DNA from: Enterococcus caccae ATCC BAA-1240
GTDB lineage: Bacteria; Bacillota; Bacilli; Lactobacillales; Enterococcaceae
Direction: 5' to 3'
Assembly (NCBI RefSeq): GCF_000407145.1
Contig: NZ_KE136475.1
Location: 186,001-250,000 of the forward strand
Length of the DNA stretch: 64,000 nucleotides
Each line of letters opens with the position of its first letter. Positions within the stretch are counted from its first letter, which is position 1. The position numbers were made by a program, and so were the translations under genes. Below are positions 26,745 to 36,598 of this stretch, one piece after another. Under the pieces are notes generated by a model, which was not told the DNA's origin, made no database searches, and saw nothing but the letters and a program-made list of their open reading frames with translations.

Positions 26745-29700
26745 GTGAATGATTATTTGAAAATGAGTCGTGTGTTCCTTTTTCTAGTTGGGATAGCGAC
26801 TCTACTATTCGGGAGTCAGACAAGTTTTGCCAGCGATAATAAGCTACATCTGACACAGAAAAAAATGTCTAACTCTCAAAGTTTTTTAATTGATTTGTCA
26901 GTGCAAGAACAACAAGAGAATGTAAATATTCAGTTGTCTAAGAATTTAAAAGTAGATAAGGAAAAGATGATTCTTGAAAATCTGGACACAATAGAAAAAA
27001 TTCAAGAACAGCCATCAGGCGTAAATATTACGTTATTAACAAAAGGCAATAAAGAGAATCCGATTCATCTATACCTTCAAAATATAGGAGGGGCTCAGCC
27101 AGGAGAAGTACAAGCATATGCTGAGGATGGCAGTCAATCAAATAAACTTCAAGTTCAAAATCTGAGTGAAGGAATAACGAAAGGTCTTGAGCTAAACACT
27201 TCCATCATACGATCACCTATTTGGAGTGATATTAAAAATCTTCAAATAACACCAGATCAAAGCTTTCGATTTGTCTATAATAAACAAATTACAGCGACAG
27301 AGTTAAAAAATGTTACGAGCAAGGATAAAAAAGTAATAATCAGTGAAGGAGAAACTGGGGAACAATCATTTATGCTAACTCATGCAGGGATGTATGGACC
27401 AGTGGATGTCAATTTAAAAGTTACTATCTCAGCAATTAAAGGATCAGCAACATTGGATTTTGGCTCGGAGCAATTTATGAGATGGACTTTAGGAGGTAAA
27501 GCGAACCTAGATATTCAATATGAATTTTTCGATCAGAATCACAAACCCTTGAAAGTAAGTGGCTACACTTATTTTAGAGGGATAAACACAGCCAAAACAG
27601 TTGCTTTCAAAAAAGAGCAAATAGATAAAATATTCAGTCCTGCCAAAACCAATATTCAGTATGATGACACTTTTTCAAGTGAGTATACTTATTACGGTTC
27701 TTACATGGGTGGTTGGACAAGTAAACAAGAGTTAGGAGCCATGTTTTCTGATGCTAAGCAACTTAACTGGAGAGGTATCAATAATGACCCAGATGAATCA
27801 AGTTTTGATTACGGACAGGTGGAGATCACAACGAAAGAATTTAATAGTTTAACCGATTTTCCTAACTGGAAGGAAAGCGTTGTTGAAAATATACCTAAGG
27901 AAAACTATTTCACTTTTTTATACAGTAACAAAATAGAAGTAGACGCAATTGATGGAAATCCCAAGATTAGTAAGCATAATGATGGATTTGTTGTAGATTT
28001 TGATGAAAAAGGGACCATTCTTATTAAAAATGTCGGATATTATGAAGGGCAATGGATATCTTTATATGTGAAGAGTAATATGAAAACATTTGAAGATATA
28101 GGGCTATCCAGCGAATTGACCATCAAAAAAAATCTTTTTTTACGTTGGGTGTTACATGGGAAAATTAGCAATAATATCAGCTATGAATTTGTAGATGAAC
28201 AGCTAAATCCGATAGAAGTTAGTGGTTATATGACCTTTGTGGGGTTAAATGTTTCAAAAAACCTAGGATTAAACGCCTCAACAATCAAGAACCTTTATTC
28301 GACAAAGCCTTCCGATATAAAATACTGGCAATTTGGAGATGTTGTGTATTTAAAATCTAACACAAGTGGATTTGATGACAAACATGAATTTACCATGACT
28401 TATAAAAAAACGAATAAGTTAGATTTTTTCTTAGAAAATAATGATACTGATTACTCTTCTTTGGATTATAAACAAAATACGAAATCCATTGTTGATATAC
28501 CAGATCCTAAAGCTGTAAGGAAAACATTTGAGAAAATAGAAGAACAAACGAATTTATACAACCAATTTAATCAAATTATTCCGTACGAACCTCCTATTGG
28601 TAGGAAAAGTAAACTGGAATGGGTCATTCACTTATCCAATAAAGAGCTACTTTATTTTGATCAACTGAAAATAACAGATGAGGATGATCAGGAGCAGAGT
28701 GACCTGTTTGACATTGTAAAAGAAGAAAAGCTTATACGTATTACACCTAAAGCAGACACATTGACTAGCGAAGATTTCTATAATCACCTCTACCAATTTC
28801 GTATTGATTACAAAATTGATTATGAGAAAGAAATCAAGTTATCAGAATTAGACAAAGAAGGCTACTATCTGAATGAAAATTTAGTTCAATTTACGTTAGA
28901 TAATCAACAACCCATTCAAATAGAGACCAGAACGCCCATCAACTTTAAGAGTAAAACGCAGCTCATTTATCAAGATGAACAAGGAAATGTCTTGTTGAAA
29001 AAAGAGCATGACACCTATATCACACAAACAAACGATTTAACAAAAGAATATATCGATAATGTCAAAGTGAAACAACATGAATTTGTTTCATCTGAAAGTT
29101 CCCTTTCTGATTATCAAAATAAATATACAAAAGAGACGATCCAGTTAAATTATAGAAAATATAAGCTGCCAGAATTGTCTATCAATGGACATCCGGAAGA
29201 AATAATGGTTCAAGCGAAAGATGGTAAATTGAAGCTAGATGGAAAGATTTTATTAGATGCCGATACTTCATTTAATGTCCATATGAAATTTTTAGATAGA
29301 GATGAAATTATTGGTAAGTCAGACAAAATAAGCGCAGGTTTAGTTGATTGGCTAGTAGATAAAGACTACCGCTTAAAAGGGTTAGAACCAGGGAAAACCA
29401 CACCTGTAGAGATCTATGCTATAGATGAAACAGGTAGCGAAACGAATCATATCCCTCTAAATATTTATTATGCTGGAGATCTATCGTTTAAACAAACGCC
29501 GACAAATATAGAATTTGGTTTAGAAAAAATACCTAGCGCTATTAAGCAAGTTCAAAATAAAGAACCTTATAAAATTGAAGTTAGCGATTTGAGAGGTTCA
29601 AATCGTAAATATAATCTTTATTTAACAATGACGCAATCATTATCTGGAAATGGAAAAACCTATGAAGATAGCTTGAGTTTTGTCAATAGTAAACAAGGGA

Positions 29701-29888
29701 AACAGCCGTTAATAGAAGGCGAAGCAATTGTTGTCGGAAAAGGAGACACTGGGAAAGATAACACCAAGCAAACATCTGAATATCTTTTCCCAGTTGGTCA
29801 AGGTATTCAACTGACTGTCTATCCAGATATGAAAAAAGGAACCTACAACGCTGATGTTGAGTGGTTGCTGGTCGACGCTCCCTCCTAA
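26745..29888 (+). CDS. Large WxL-type surface protein, first gene of the Csc operon
   Basis: A 1047-residue secreted protein with a signal peptide (about residues 7-29, ending SFAS). Two related modules, about 240-365 and 465-590, share RWTLGGK/RWVLHGK, YEFFDQ/YEFVDE, VSGYTYF/VSGYMTF and a closing SSFDYGQ/SSLDYKQ. They look like an internal duplication. A fimbrial-type domain (about 610-720), a MucBP-like part (about 730-810) and a C-terminal WxL domain follow. The second WxL motif is EWLL (Trp1040). The first has Tyr in place of Trp (KYNL, near 956), so this domain is atypical. The start is GTG with AGGAGG 9 bases upstream. Confidence 0.78.
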   Translation: MNDYLKMSRVFLFLVGIATLLFGSQTSFASDNKLHLTQKKMSNSQSFLIDLSVQEQQENVNIQLSKNLKVDKEKMILENLDTIEKIQEQPSGVNITLLTKGNKENPIHLYLQNIGGAQPGEVQAYAEDGSQSNKLQVQNLSEGITKGLELNTSIIRSPIWSDIKNLQITPDQSFRFVYNKQITATELKNVTSKDKKVIISEGETGEQSFMLTHAGMYGPVDVNLKVTISAIKGSATLDFGSEQFMRWTLGGKANLDIQYEFFDQNHKPLKVSGYTYFRGINTAKTVAFKKEQIDKIFSPAKTNIQYDDTFSSEYTYYGSYMGGWTSKQELGAMFSDAKQLNWRGINNDPDESSFDYGQVEITTKEFNSLTDFPNWKESVVENIPKENYFTFLYSNKIEVDAIDGNPKISKHNDGFVVDFDEKGTILIKNVGYYEGQWISLYVKSNMKTFEDIGLSSELTIKKNLFLRWVLHGKISNNISYEFVDEQLNPIEVSGYMTFVGLNVSKNLGLNASTIKNLYSTKPSDIKYWQFGDVVYLKSNTSGFDDKHEFTMTYKKTNKLDFFLENNDTDYSSLDYKQNTKSIVDIPDPKAVRKTFEKIEEQTNLYNQFNQIIPYEPPIGRKSKLEWVIHLSNKELLYFDQLKITDEDDQEQSDLFDIVKEEKLIRITPKADTLTSEDFYNHLYQFRIDYKIDYEKEIKLSELDKEGYYLNENLVQFTLDNQQPIQIETRTPINFKSKTQLIYQDEQGNVLLKKEHDTYITQTNDLTKEYIDNVKVKQHEFVSSESSLSDYQNKYTKETIQLNYRKYKLPELSINGHPEEIMVQAKDGKLKLDGKILLDADTSFNVHMKFLDRDEIIGKSDKISAGLVDWLVDKDYRLKGLEPGKTTPVEIYAIDETGSETNHIPLNIYYAGDLSFKQTPTNIEFGLEKIPSAIKQVQNKEPYKIEVSDLRGSNRKYNLYLTMTQSLSGNGKTYEDSLSFVNSKQGKQPLIEGEAIVVGKGDTGKDNTKQTSEYLFPVGQGIQLTVYPDMKKGTYNADVEWLLVDAPS

Positions 29889-29996
29889 ATAAAACCAATG
29901 TGTTTAACATTTGTTTGTAATACAAGAATAAAGGATAAACGCGTTACTTTGCTCTTGTTTTGCATATATATATTTTTTTAGAAAGAAGGAAACGAA

Positions 29997-30677
29997 ATGA
30001 AAAAAACGACTTTAAGTTTATTGTTAATAACAGGTCTTTTTGCAGGTGCTGCGCAAGCTTTTGCAGAAACTGGTCCTTGGGAAGAAGTGACAGGAACAGA
30101 GGACGGAAAAGGGGCAAAATCACAAGCTCATATGACGTTAACGCCTGGCGATAATCCGACAGATCCAACAACGCCTCTTGACCCAAGTGAGCCAGACGGA
30201 TCTACTGGAAATATCGGTGCATTAACGATTGATAATGTAACACCATTAGAGTTTGGCGAACACCAATTAGAAGGGGGCGAGACCATCTATACAACGACAA
30301 GTATCGACCCTAACGTCCAAGTAACGGATAATCGTGGTGAAGGGAAAGGGTGGTCCTTGCAAGTCACATCCTCCCAATTTACCGATGTAACTGATAATAA
30401 AAAAACACTGAAAGGTGCGGTCTTAACCTTGCCAGTTGGAGAAATGAAAACAACTGCGGGAAATGTCTCCTCAAATCCAGATCCAAGAGAGATTCAATTG
30501 GCTACAGATAAAGCCTCAACAGAAATTGTCATGGATGCCAAAGCAAAAGCAGGTATGGGGACATGGGAAGAGTTGTTTGATGCGTCTAAATTAACAGTAA
30601 AAGTACCAGCAGGGAATTTTGCTGGAGAATACGTTTCAACATTAACGTGGACTATGCTAGATGCGCCAAAAGCATAA
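29997..30677 (+). CDS. Small WxL-domain protein 1
   Basis: A 226-residue secreted protein. Signal peptide (MKKTTLSLLLITGLFAGAAQ then AFA), an acidic Pro/Asp-rich linker (NPTDPTTPLDPSEP) and one WxL domain. First motif: DNRGEGKGWSLQV. Second motif: LTWTMLDAP, with Met in the last position instead of Leu. The domain anchors the protein non-covalently to peptidoglycan. It is the first of three tandem paralogues with gaps of only 25 bases. GAAGGA is 6 bases before the ATG. It corresponds to the CscB/CscC-type members of enterococcal and lactobacillal WxL operons. Confidence 0.88.
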   Translation: MKKTTLSLLLITGLFAGAAQAFAETGPWEEVTGTEDGKGAKSQAHMTLTPGDNPTDPTTPLDPSEPDGSTGNIGALTIDNVTPLEFGEHQLEGGETIYTTTSIDPNVQVTDNRGEGKGWSLQVTSSQFTDVTDNKKTLKGAVLTLPVGEMKTTAGNVSSNPDPREIQLATDKASTEIVMDAKAKAGMGTWEELFDASKLTVKVPAGNFAGEYVSTLTWTMLDAPKA

Positions 30678-30702
30678 CCTAAAAAGAGAGGGAAGATAAA
30701 AA

Positions 30703-31371
30703 ATGAAAAAATTAAGTATTCTATCATTACTAGCAATTATTAGTTTAAATGTTGTAGGAACTGCTACTGCCTTTGCAGAAGGTGAAGTAGAAGTCGAAGA
30801 AAAAAAGGCAAGTTCGCACATTAAAGTTGGAATTGAACCAGGGGATGACAGTGAGTCAACGAATCCGATTGATCCAGAAGATCCAGAAAATCCAGGTGAG
30901 GGCGGTACAGGACAGACCGGGTCTCTAACAATTGATACAGTAACAGATCTAGATTTCGGAACATTCAAACTGACTTCTAATGAAAAGATTTTAACTGCAA
31001 ATAAAGAGAAAAAGAAAAATCCAACAGCTCAGGTTACGGATAAACGAGGAACAGGTGCAGGTTGGACTTTACAAGTAGCTATTTCAGATTTCAGTAGTAC
31101 CGAAAAACATGTTTTAAAAGGAGCGCAATTGAGCATTCCTAAAGGGGAAATCAAAACAAATAACATTGATAATTCAGTAGCGCCAGAAACATTTTCCTTA
31201 AATGTAAATAAAGATCCTCAAACAATCATGTTAGCGGCAAAAGACAAAGGACTAGGAACCTGGGCAGATAGCTACGATAAAAAGGATACACAATTAATGA
31301 TACCAGCAGGGAACTTTGCAGGTGAATATGGAGCTACTCTGACTTGGACTTTAAGTAACGCACCAAAATAA
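30703..31371 (+). CDS. Small WxL-domain protein 2
   Basis: A 222-residue secreted WxL protein. Signal peptide through about residue 26 (TATAFAEG), a Lys/Glu-rich then Asp/Pro-rich linker (NPIDPEDPENPGEGG), then the WxL domain with canonical motifs DKRGTGAGWTLQV and LTWTLSNAP. The start of the WxL core (SLTIDTVTDLDFG) aligns with its two neighbours, so the three arose by tandem duplication. It lies 25 bases after the preceding gene with a GAGAGGGA-type ribosome site. Ligand or partner: peptidoglycan, and by family knowledge the DUF916 protein of the same operon. Confidence 0.88.
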   Translation: MKKLSILSLLAIISLNVVGTATAFAEGEVEVEEKKASSHIKVGIEPGDDSESTNPIDPEDPENPGEGGTGQTGSLTIDTVTDLDFGTFKLTSNEKILTANKEKKKNPTAQVTDKRGTGAGWTLQVAISDFSSTEKHVLKGAQLSIPKGEIKTNNIDNSVAPETFSLNVNKDPQTIMLAAKDKGLGTWADSYDKKDTQLMIPAGNFAGEYGATLTWTLSNAPK

Positions 31372-31396
31372 GTAATCATAAAGGAAGAAAAAAACA

Positions 31397-32107
31397 ATGA
31401 AAAACAAAACATTATTGAGCATAGCAGCACTATTTAGTATCGTTTCACTAACAGGTTTAACAGCTTTTGCAGCGGAAGCGCCAGCAACAGCACAAGGAAC
31501 TGTATCAAAAAATCATATTACGTTTCAAGCAAACAATAATCCAACAAAACCAGTGAATCCAGTAGATCCAGAAGTACCATTGGATCCAACCTTACCAATT
31601 GATTCAGAAGATCCTGAAAACCCTGGAACAGGGAATGAAGGGGCGCTAACAATTGATTATATTTCTAATATTCAATTTGGTGAAAAAGATATTGAGTCAG
31701 GTGATACAGTGTATAATGCTTCAAATGAGAGTCCTTTTTTTCAAGTCACTGATAAACGAGGAACAGGTGCAGGCTGGGCATTATCAGCTCAAACACAAGG
31801 GTTTAAAACAACGGCAGGCAAGCAATTAAAAGGTGCAGAATTAAGTTTTAAAAATGGCGAAATCAAAACTCGCTCAGGAAACGTTTCTGCTAAACCACTC
31901 ACTAAAGATGTCGTATTTAACAACAATGATGCAAAAGTCATTATGTCAGCTAAAAAAGATGCTGGTCGTGGAACATGGTTAGATGTTTTTACTGGTGAAG
32001 AAGGTAATAATGAAAAAATCCAATTAAAAGTGTTAGAAGGTTCAGCAGATGCAAATGTTGAATATACAGCTGAAATTAACTGGACATTGTCAAACGCACC
32101 AAAATAA
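31397..32107 (+). CDS. Small WxL-domain protein 3
   Basis: A 236-residue secreted WxL protein, third tandem paralogue. Signal peptide ends about TAFAAEA. The proline/aspartate linker is the longest of the three (NPTKPVNPVDPEVPLDPTLP and on to EDPENPG). WxL motifs are DKRGTGAGWALS and INWTLSNAP. AAGGAAG lies 14 to 8 bases before the ATG. A hairpin at 32237-32277 separates it from the DUF916 gene, which could lower transcription of the last two genes relative to the WxL genes. Confidence 0.88.
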   Translation: MKNKTLLSIAALFSIVSLTGLTAFAAEAPATAQGTVSKNHITFQANNNPTKPVNPVDPEVPLDPTLPIDSEDPENPGTGNEGALTIDYISNIQFGEKDIESGDTVYNASNESPFFQVTDKRGTGAGWALSAQTQGFKTTAGKQLKGAELSFKNGEIKTRSGNVSAKPLTKDVVFNNNDAKVIMSAKKDAGRGTWLDVFTGEEGNNEKIQLKVLEGSADANVEYTAEINWTLSNAPK

Positions 32108-32236
32108 GCAACAAATAAAAAAGAGAAATTAAGAGAAAATGCTGTAACGATGACTACTAGCTAAAAAAATTACGATTGCGTGATACAAATTATTTATAGA
32201 GGTAGCATCTTTTCACACCGTTTATTCGGGTTTAGC

Positions 32237-32277
32237 GGGAGGAAAAAACGAACACTGGGTTTATCCTCCCTCTCTTT
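32237..32277 (+). terminator. Intra-operon hairpin, possible partial terminator
   Basis: GGGAGGAAAAA (32237-32247) pairs with TTTATCCTCCC (32260-32270), one mismatch, followed by TCTCTTT. It lies 18 bases before the DUF916 start, with the gene's ribosome site just after. Just upstream (32218-32235) is ACCGTTTATTCGGGTT, a short inverted fragment of the dispersed repeat. Confidence 0.55.
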
Positions 32278-32294
32278 ATAATCGGAGGAATATT

Positions 32295-33371
32295 ATGAAA
32301 AAACGTTCTTTAGTCTTTCTATTCTTAAGTTTTTTTGCTGTTATGCTTCTCAGTCAAACAACAGTGTTTGCTGATGATATGAACTTTTCGGTTGAAGCAA
32401 ATATTCCAGAAAATCAGATAGATAAGTCACAGACTTATTTTGATTTACGGATGAAGCCTGATCAAAAACAAGAGATCAGCATCACCCTAAAAAATGGTTC
32501 AGATGTTCCAGCGACTATAGCAGTGATACCGCACACGGCGGTTACAAACCAAAATGGCGTGATTGATTACAGCAAAGAGCTGACAAAGGACTCTTCATTA
32601 AAACATGAATTTACTGATTTAATAAGTGGCGAAACAGAATATAAGTTAGGACCGAAGGAAACCAAAAAAGCTGTTTTTTATTTAAAAATGCCAAAGGAAC
32701 CTTTTCAAGGAACTATTTTAGGTGGATTTCGTATTCAAAAGGTTCAAAAAGAAGATGAACAAAACAAAAATCAAAGCGTGCAGATTAAAAATCAGTATGC
32801 GTATGTAATCGGTACGAAGCTAACGGAAACAGATGATACGGTTACACCAGAATTGAAATTAAATGACATTACGCCAACTTTGCAAAATTATCATACAGCA
32901 GTTTCAGCGAATCTTCAAAATACCCAACCTGTCATTATCAGTGGATTAGAAGTGAATGCTCAAATTTCCAAGAAAAAAGGGCAGGAAGTGTTACATGAAA
33001 CAAATAAAAGTGATATGAGTATGGCTCCAAATTCCAACTTTGATTATACAGTTGATTGGGATGACCAAGAATTGAAAGCAGGAGCGTACCATCTTTCTAT
33101 AACCGCTAAAGATAATCATAAACATGAGTGGAAATTTGAAAAAGATTTTGAAATTAAAGCAAAGGATGTAAAACCATTAAATAAAGAAGCGATTGAGTTG
33201 TCAAGAGATTATACATTGTGGATTGGTTTAGGTATCTGTTTCATTGTATTTGGTGTTAGTTCACTCATTCTGTTTTTTAAACGCCGTAAAAAAAGAATCG
33301 AAAAAGAAAAAAAGCGGATCAAAGCAATGAAAATTCGTCAGAAAAAAAATAAGAAGAAAAAAGTTGAGTAA
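32295..33371 (+). CDS. DUF916/DUF3324 WxL-interacting protein (CscA type)
   Basis: A 358-residue surface protein. Signal peptide to about residue 27 (TTVFAD). An N-terminal DUF916 immunoglobulin-like domain (about 30-150, with FDLRMKPDQKQEISITLKN) is a peptidoglycan-binding module. A second domain (DUF3324, about 165-295) follows, then one membrane helix (about 307-328) and a very basic tail rich in Lys/Arg. Family members bind WxL proteins and the wall together, so this protein should hold the WxL proteins of the operon at the envelope. CGGAGG precedes the ATG. It is 12 bases before the next frame. Confidence 0.88.
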   Translation: MKKRSLVFLFLSFFAVMLLSQTTVFADDMNFSVEANIPENQIDKSQTYFDLRMKPDQKQEISITLKNGSDVPATIAVIPHTAVTNQNGVIDYSKELTKDSSLKHEFTDLISGETEYKLGPKETKKAVFYLKMPKEPFQGTILGGFRIQKVQKEDEQNKNQSVQIKNQYAYVIGTKLTETDDTVTPELKLNDITPTLQNYHTAVSANLQNTQPVIISGLEVNAQISKKKGQEVLHETNKSDMSMAPNSNFDYTVDWDDQELKAGAYHLSITAKDNHKHEWKFEKDFEIKAKDVKPLNKEAIELSRDYTLWIGLGICFIVFGVSSLILFFKRRKKRIEKEKKRIKAMKIRQKKNKKKKVE

Positions 33372-33392
33372 CATGCTTTAGGAGTGAAAACG

Positions 33393-33734
33393 ATGAATAC
33401 AAGAATGAAATGGGTGGGATTAATTTTTATCTTGTTGCTAACAATTAGTGATGCTTCATCTGTTGTACAAGCAGATGAAGGGAATCAAGGTACCTCTAAA
33501 GCAGGGATAAAATTTGGAGATTCTTTACCGCCAAAAGAATCTCAAGCCAAATCAGAAAATGAAATAACAACACAGCAAGAGAATATAAATAAAGAAGATT
33601 TGCCGATGACAAACGAAAAAAAGGAAACATATTTATTTATCCTAGGACTGTGCTTACTTATCCTGTTTATCTCAATCAACATAAGAAAAATTTTTGAGAG
33701 GAAAAGAAAAAGCGATATGGTAGAAAAAAATTAA
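33393..33734 (+). CDS. Small surface protein with a variant sortase signal (CscD type)
   Basis: A 113-residue protein: signal peptide (ending VVQAD), a short polar acidic region, then LPMTN, a hydrophobic helix (YLFILGLCLLILFISINI) and a basic tail. Position and size match CscD, the small wall-anchored member of Csc operons. The motif has Asn where LPxTG has Gly, so sortase A processing is uncertain. A class C-like sortase, or plain membrane anchoring, is possible. GTG 33384 is also in frame, but AGGAG is 8 bases before ATG 33393, which is preferred. Confidence 0.72.
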   Translation: MNTRMKWVGLIFILLLTISDASSVVQADEGNQGTSKAGIKFGDSLPPKESQAKSENEITTQQENINKEDLPMTNEKKETYLFILGLCLLILFISINIRKIFERKRKSDMVEKN

Positions 33735-33897
33735 TGATCATTGCCTGTATATAAGTGTAGCAAACTTTAAGAATTACTTGAAAAAGTGAAGGTAGTGGCT
33801 ACATAGAAACAACAAAATAATCCTTAATAAGAGAAGATGTTTCTTCTTTATTAAAAGAGCGTAGAAAGTAAAGGTTCCTTCTTTAGATTTTTTTGGT

Positions 33898-33928
33898 AAA
33901 ACCTGACAGACAGTTGTCAGGTTTTTTT
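33898..33928 (+). terminator. Terminator of the WxL operon
   Basis: Eleven-base arms AAAACCTGACA (33898-33908) and TGTCAGGTTTT (33915-33925) with a 6-base loop and a T run. It ends the six-gene unit. Confidence 0.85.
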
Positions 33929-34057
33929 CTGTACAATAGAAACAAGTCGTTAGATACAATTAACGTTTTCAAGTATACTTATAAACATACTTAAAAATAG
34001 TGAAAGATTATCTAAAGATAAATAGTGTACGCATACAAGAAAAAATGAGGTGAATAG
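33929..34057. promoter_or_regulatory. Upstream region of the osmolyte transporter
   Basis: AAGTATACTT (33971-33980) is a perfect palindrome followed by a second half-site ACATACTT ending at 33992. It may be an operator for a GbsR- or MarR-like regulator. No regulator is encoded nearby. Confidence 0.3.
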
Positions 34058-35011
34058 ATGATTAATTTTCAAAACGTATCTAAAAAATACAATGATCAAT
34101 TAGTTTTGGAAGACTTTGATATCTCAATTGAAGATGGTGAATTTTTTGTACTGGTAGGTCCAAGTGGAAGTGGTAAAACGACCACTTTAAAAATGATCAA
34201 TCGGTTAATCGAACCAACGGATGGTGATATCTATTTTAATGATCGCAGACTAATTGATTATAATCTAAAAGAATTACGCCTAACGACTGGTTACGTCCTA
34301 CAGCAAATTGCGCTTTTCCCAAATTTAACCGTTGCTGAAAACATCGAATTGATTCCAGAGATGAAGCACTGGAACAAAACGAAAAGACGGGAAAGAACCG
34401 AAGAATTACTAAGAAAAGTCAGCTTACCACCAGAAGAATATCTACACCGAAAACCTGCTGAATTATCTGGTGGAGAGCAACAACGTATCGGCATCTTACG
34501 AGCGATTGCAGCTAAACCTGATATTATTTTAATGGATGAACCATTCAGCGCATTAGATCCGATTTCTAAAGGACAGTTACAACAATTGATCAAAGAGTTG
34601 CATAAAGAATTAGCTAGCACCGTTGTTTTTGTAACCCATGATATGAATGAGGCATTGTTTTTAGGGGATCGAATCTGTGTCATGAAAGAGGGGAAAATCG
34701 TACAAACAGATACGCCAGAACAAATCAGAAGCAATCCCGCTAACGATTTTGTAGCACAATTTTTCCAACAAGATCATTCTAATCTAGAAAATTATTGTGC
34801 AGCTGATTTGTTAGCATTAGAGCTTGTGGAAGATGGACAAGTCAACAGCGAAACAATTGTCGACCTAGACACGACATTACCTAAAGTGATTCGTTTACTT
34901 ATAGATGGGAAAACCGTTGTACTAGCAGATGAGAAAGGACCTATCGGTGAAATCACAGATCGCGCGATTTTACGCTTCTTAGAGACAAAGATAGAAAAAG
35001 GTGATCAATAA
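34058..35011 (+). CDS. opuCA: Osmoprotectant ABC importer, ATP-binding subunit
   Basis: A 317-residue ATPase of the glycine betaine/carnitine/choline (OpuC/ProV) type. Walker [10 protein letters not shown] (about residues 35-43), Q-loop [12 protein letters not shown], signature LSGGEQQR, Walker [14 protein letters not shown] and the switch histidine in FVTHDMNEA are all present. Full-length OpuCA proteins carry two CBS domains at the C-terminus. Here only about 80 residues remain, with one CBS-like repeat ([34 protein letters not shown]), so osmotic sensing may differ. Its stop is 1 base before the next gene's ATG. Confidence 0.87.
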   Translation: MINFQNVSKKYNDQLVLEDFDISIEDGEFFVLVGPSGSGKTTTLKMINRLIEPTDGDIYFNDRRLIDYNLKELRLTTGYVLQQIALFPNLTVAENIELIPEMKHWNKTKRRERTEELLRKVSLPPEEYLHRKPAELSGGEQQRIGILRAIAAKPDIILMDEPFSALDPISKGQLQQLIKELHKELASTVVFVTHDMNEALFLGDRICVMKEGKIVQTDTPEQIRSNPANDFVAQFFQQDHSNLENYCAADLLALELVEDGQVNSETIVDLDTTLPKVIRLLIDGKTVVLADEKGPIGEITDRAILRFLETKIEKGDQ

Positions 35012-35012
35012 T

Positions 35013-36530
35013 ATGGGAAAACTGATCGAAACATTCGTTGCTCGTAAAGAAGACTTTATTCAAGCGGTTGTCGAGCATATTCAACTCTCGTTACTATCAT
35101 TACTGATTGCCATTCTTTTAGCGATCCCGCTTGCGATTCTACTGACGAATTATAAAAAAGCGGCTGAATTTGTGCTGCAAATCACTGGGATTTTCCAAAC
35201 GATTCCGTCACTTGCTTTGCTAGGGTTATTGATCCCGATTATCGGTATCGGCAGTCCACCAGCAATTGTTGCGTTAGTGATTTATGCACTATTTCCGATT
35301 TTGCAAAATACTTATACAGGTTTGACCGAAATTGATCCTTCATTGGAAGAAGCAGCTGAAGCATTTGGGATGACCAAGCGAGAAAAACTAGTCAAGTTTG
35401 AATTGCAGTTAGCTTTGCCTTATATTATTTCAGGTATTCGCACAGCAACCGTTATGATCATTGGAACAGCAACACTTGCGGCTTTGATTGGTGCGGGAGG
35501 CCTTGGAACGTTCATCTTACTAGGAATCGACCGAAACAACGTGTATCTAATCTTGATCGGCGCAATTTCCTCCGCTGTCTTGGCAGTCTTGTTTAACTTT
35601 GGGATTCATTTGTTGGAAAAAGCCACAGTGAAACGCATCGTAGCAGCCTTTATGGTCTTACTCGCTTTGTTAGTGGGATCGTTTGTCTACACCCACCAAG
35701 AAGCAGAGCAAAAAGAAATCACAGTAGCAGGAAAATTAGGTGCAGAGCCAGATATCTTGATTAACATGTATAAAGAATTGATCGAAGCAAACAGCGATAT
35801 CCACGTAAACCTAAAATCAAACTTTGGGAAAACCAGTTTCCTATTTAATGCACTAAAATCTGGTGAAATCGATGTCTATCCTGAATTTACTGGAACCGTT
35901 CTTGAAACCTTTTTGAAGGACAATAAGAACACTTCTAATGATCCAAGAGAAGTATACGAATATGCACGAGAACAAATCAAAAAACAAGAAAATATGGATT
36001 ATCTAGAACCAATGCGTTATGAAAATACGTATGCTGTTGCTGTTAAACGATCATTTGCAGAAGAAAATGGATTGAAAACAATCGAAGATTTGAAAAAAGT
36101 TGAAAGTCAGCTAAAAGCTGGTTTTACGCTAGAATTTATCGATCGTGAGGACGGCTATAAAGGATTACAAAAACTGTATAATTTGAATTTCGATGTGAAG
36201 TCGATGGAGCCATCATTACGTTACCAAGCAATCAATAATAGGGATGTCAATGTGGTGGATGCTTATTCGACAGATAGTGAATTGAAGCAGTATGATTTGG
36301 TGATTTTAAAAGACAATAAACGACTATTTCCACCGTATCAAGGAGCACCATTGCTGAAAGCTGAGACGCTTGAGAAATATCCAGAATTAAAAGAACTATT
36401 GCAGCCTTTGGTTGGTAAGATCACGGAAGAAGAAATGAGTGAGATGAATTACCTGGTCAATGTGGAGCAAAAAGATCCAGCGACGGTTGCGCATGATTAT
36501 TTAGTGGAGCATAAGATGTTGGAAAAATAG
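35013..36530 (+). CDS. opuCB: Osmoprotectant ABC importer, fused permease and substrate-binding protein
   Basis: A 505-residue fusion. The first ~215 residues are a ProW-like permease (five or six helices, [25 protein letters not shown] coupling loop). The rest is an OpuAC/QAT substrate-binding domain (starting about [21 protein letters not shown]) displayed outside the membrane. It imports quaternary ammonium osmolytes such as betaine, carnitine or choline with OpuCA. The frame also opens with GTG 35001. AAAGGTGA at 34997-35004 lies 8 bases before ATG 35013, so the ATG is preferred. It is followed by a terminator. Confidence 0.87.
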   Translation: MGKLIETFVARKEDFIQAVVEHIQLSLLSLLIAILLAIPLAILLTNYKKAAEFVLQITGIFQTIPSLALLGLLIPIIGIGSPPAIVALVIYALFPILQNTYTGLTEIDPSLEEAAEAFGMTKREKLVKFELQLALPYIISGIRTATVMIIGTATLAALIGAGGLGTFILLGIDRNNVYLILIGAISSAVLAVLFNFGIHLLEKATVKRIVAAFMVLLALLVGSFVYTHQEAEQKEITVAGKLGAEPDILINMYKELIEANSDIHVNLKSNFGKTSFLFNALKSGEIDVYPEFTGTVLETFLKDNKNTSNDPREVYEYAREQIKKQENMDYLEPMRYENTYAVAVKRSFAEENGLKTIEDLKKVESQLKAGFTLEFIDREDGYKGLQKLYNLNFDVKSMEPSLRYQAINNRDVNVVDAYSTDSELKQYDLVILKDNKRLFPPYQGAPLLKAETLEKYPELKELLQPLVGKITEEEMSEMNYLVNVEQKDPATVAHDYLVEHKMLEK

Positions 36531-36546
36531 CAATTGATAAATGAAC

Positions 36547-36590
36547 AGATACAACGAGGGAGATGAATCGCTATCTTCCTTGTTGTATCT
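36547..36590 (+). terminator. Terminator after the osmolyte importer
   Basis: AGATACAACGAGG (36547-36559) pairs with TCCTTGTTGTATCT (36577-36590), one mismatch. T-rich downstream. Confidence 0.75.
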
Positions 36591-36598
36591 ATATATAA

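Noticed and set aside
29960-30154. 64-codon frame at the start of small WxL protein 1
   Set aside because: It is a shifted frame of the WxL gene; the true gene has a signal peptide and better ribosome site.
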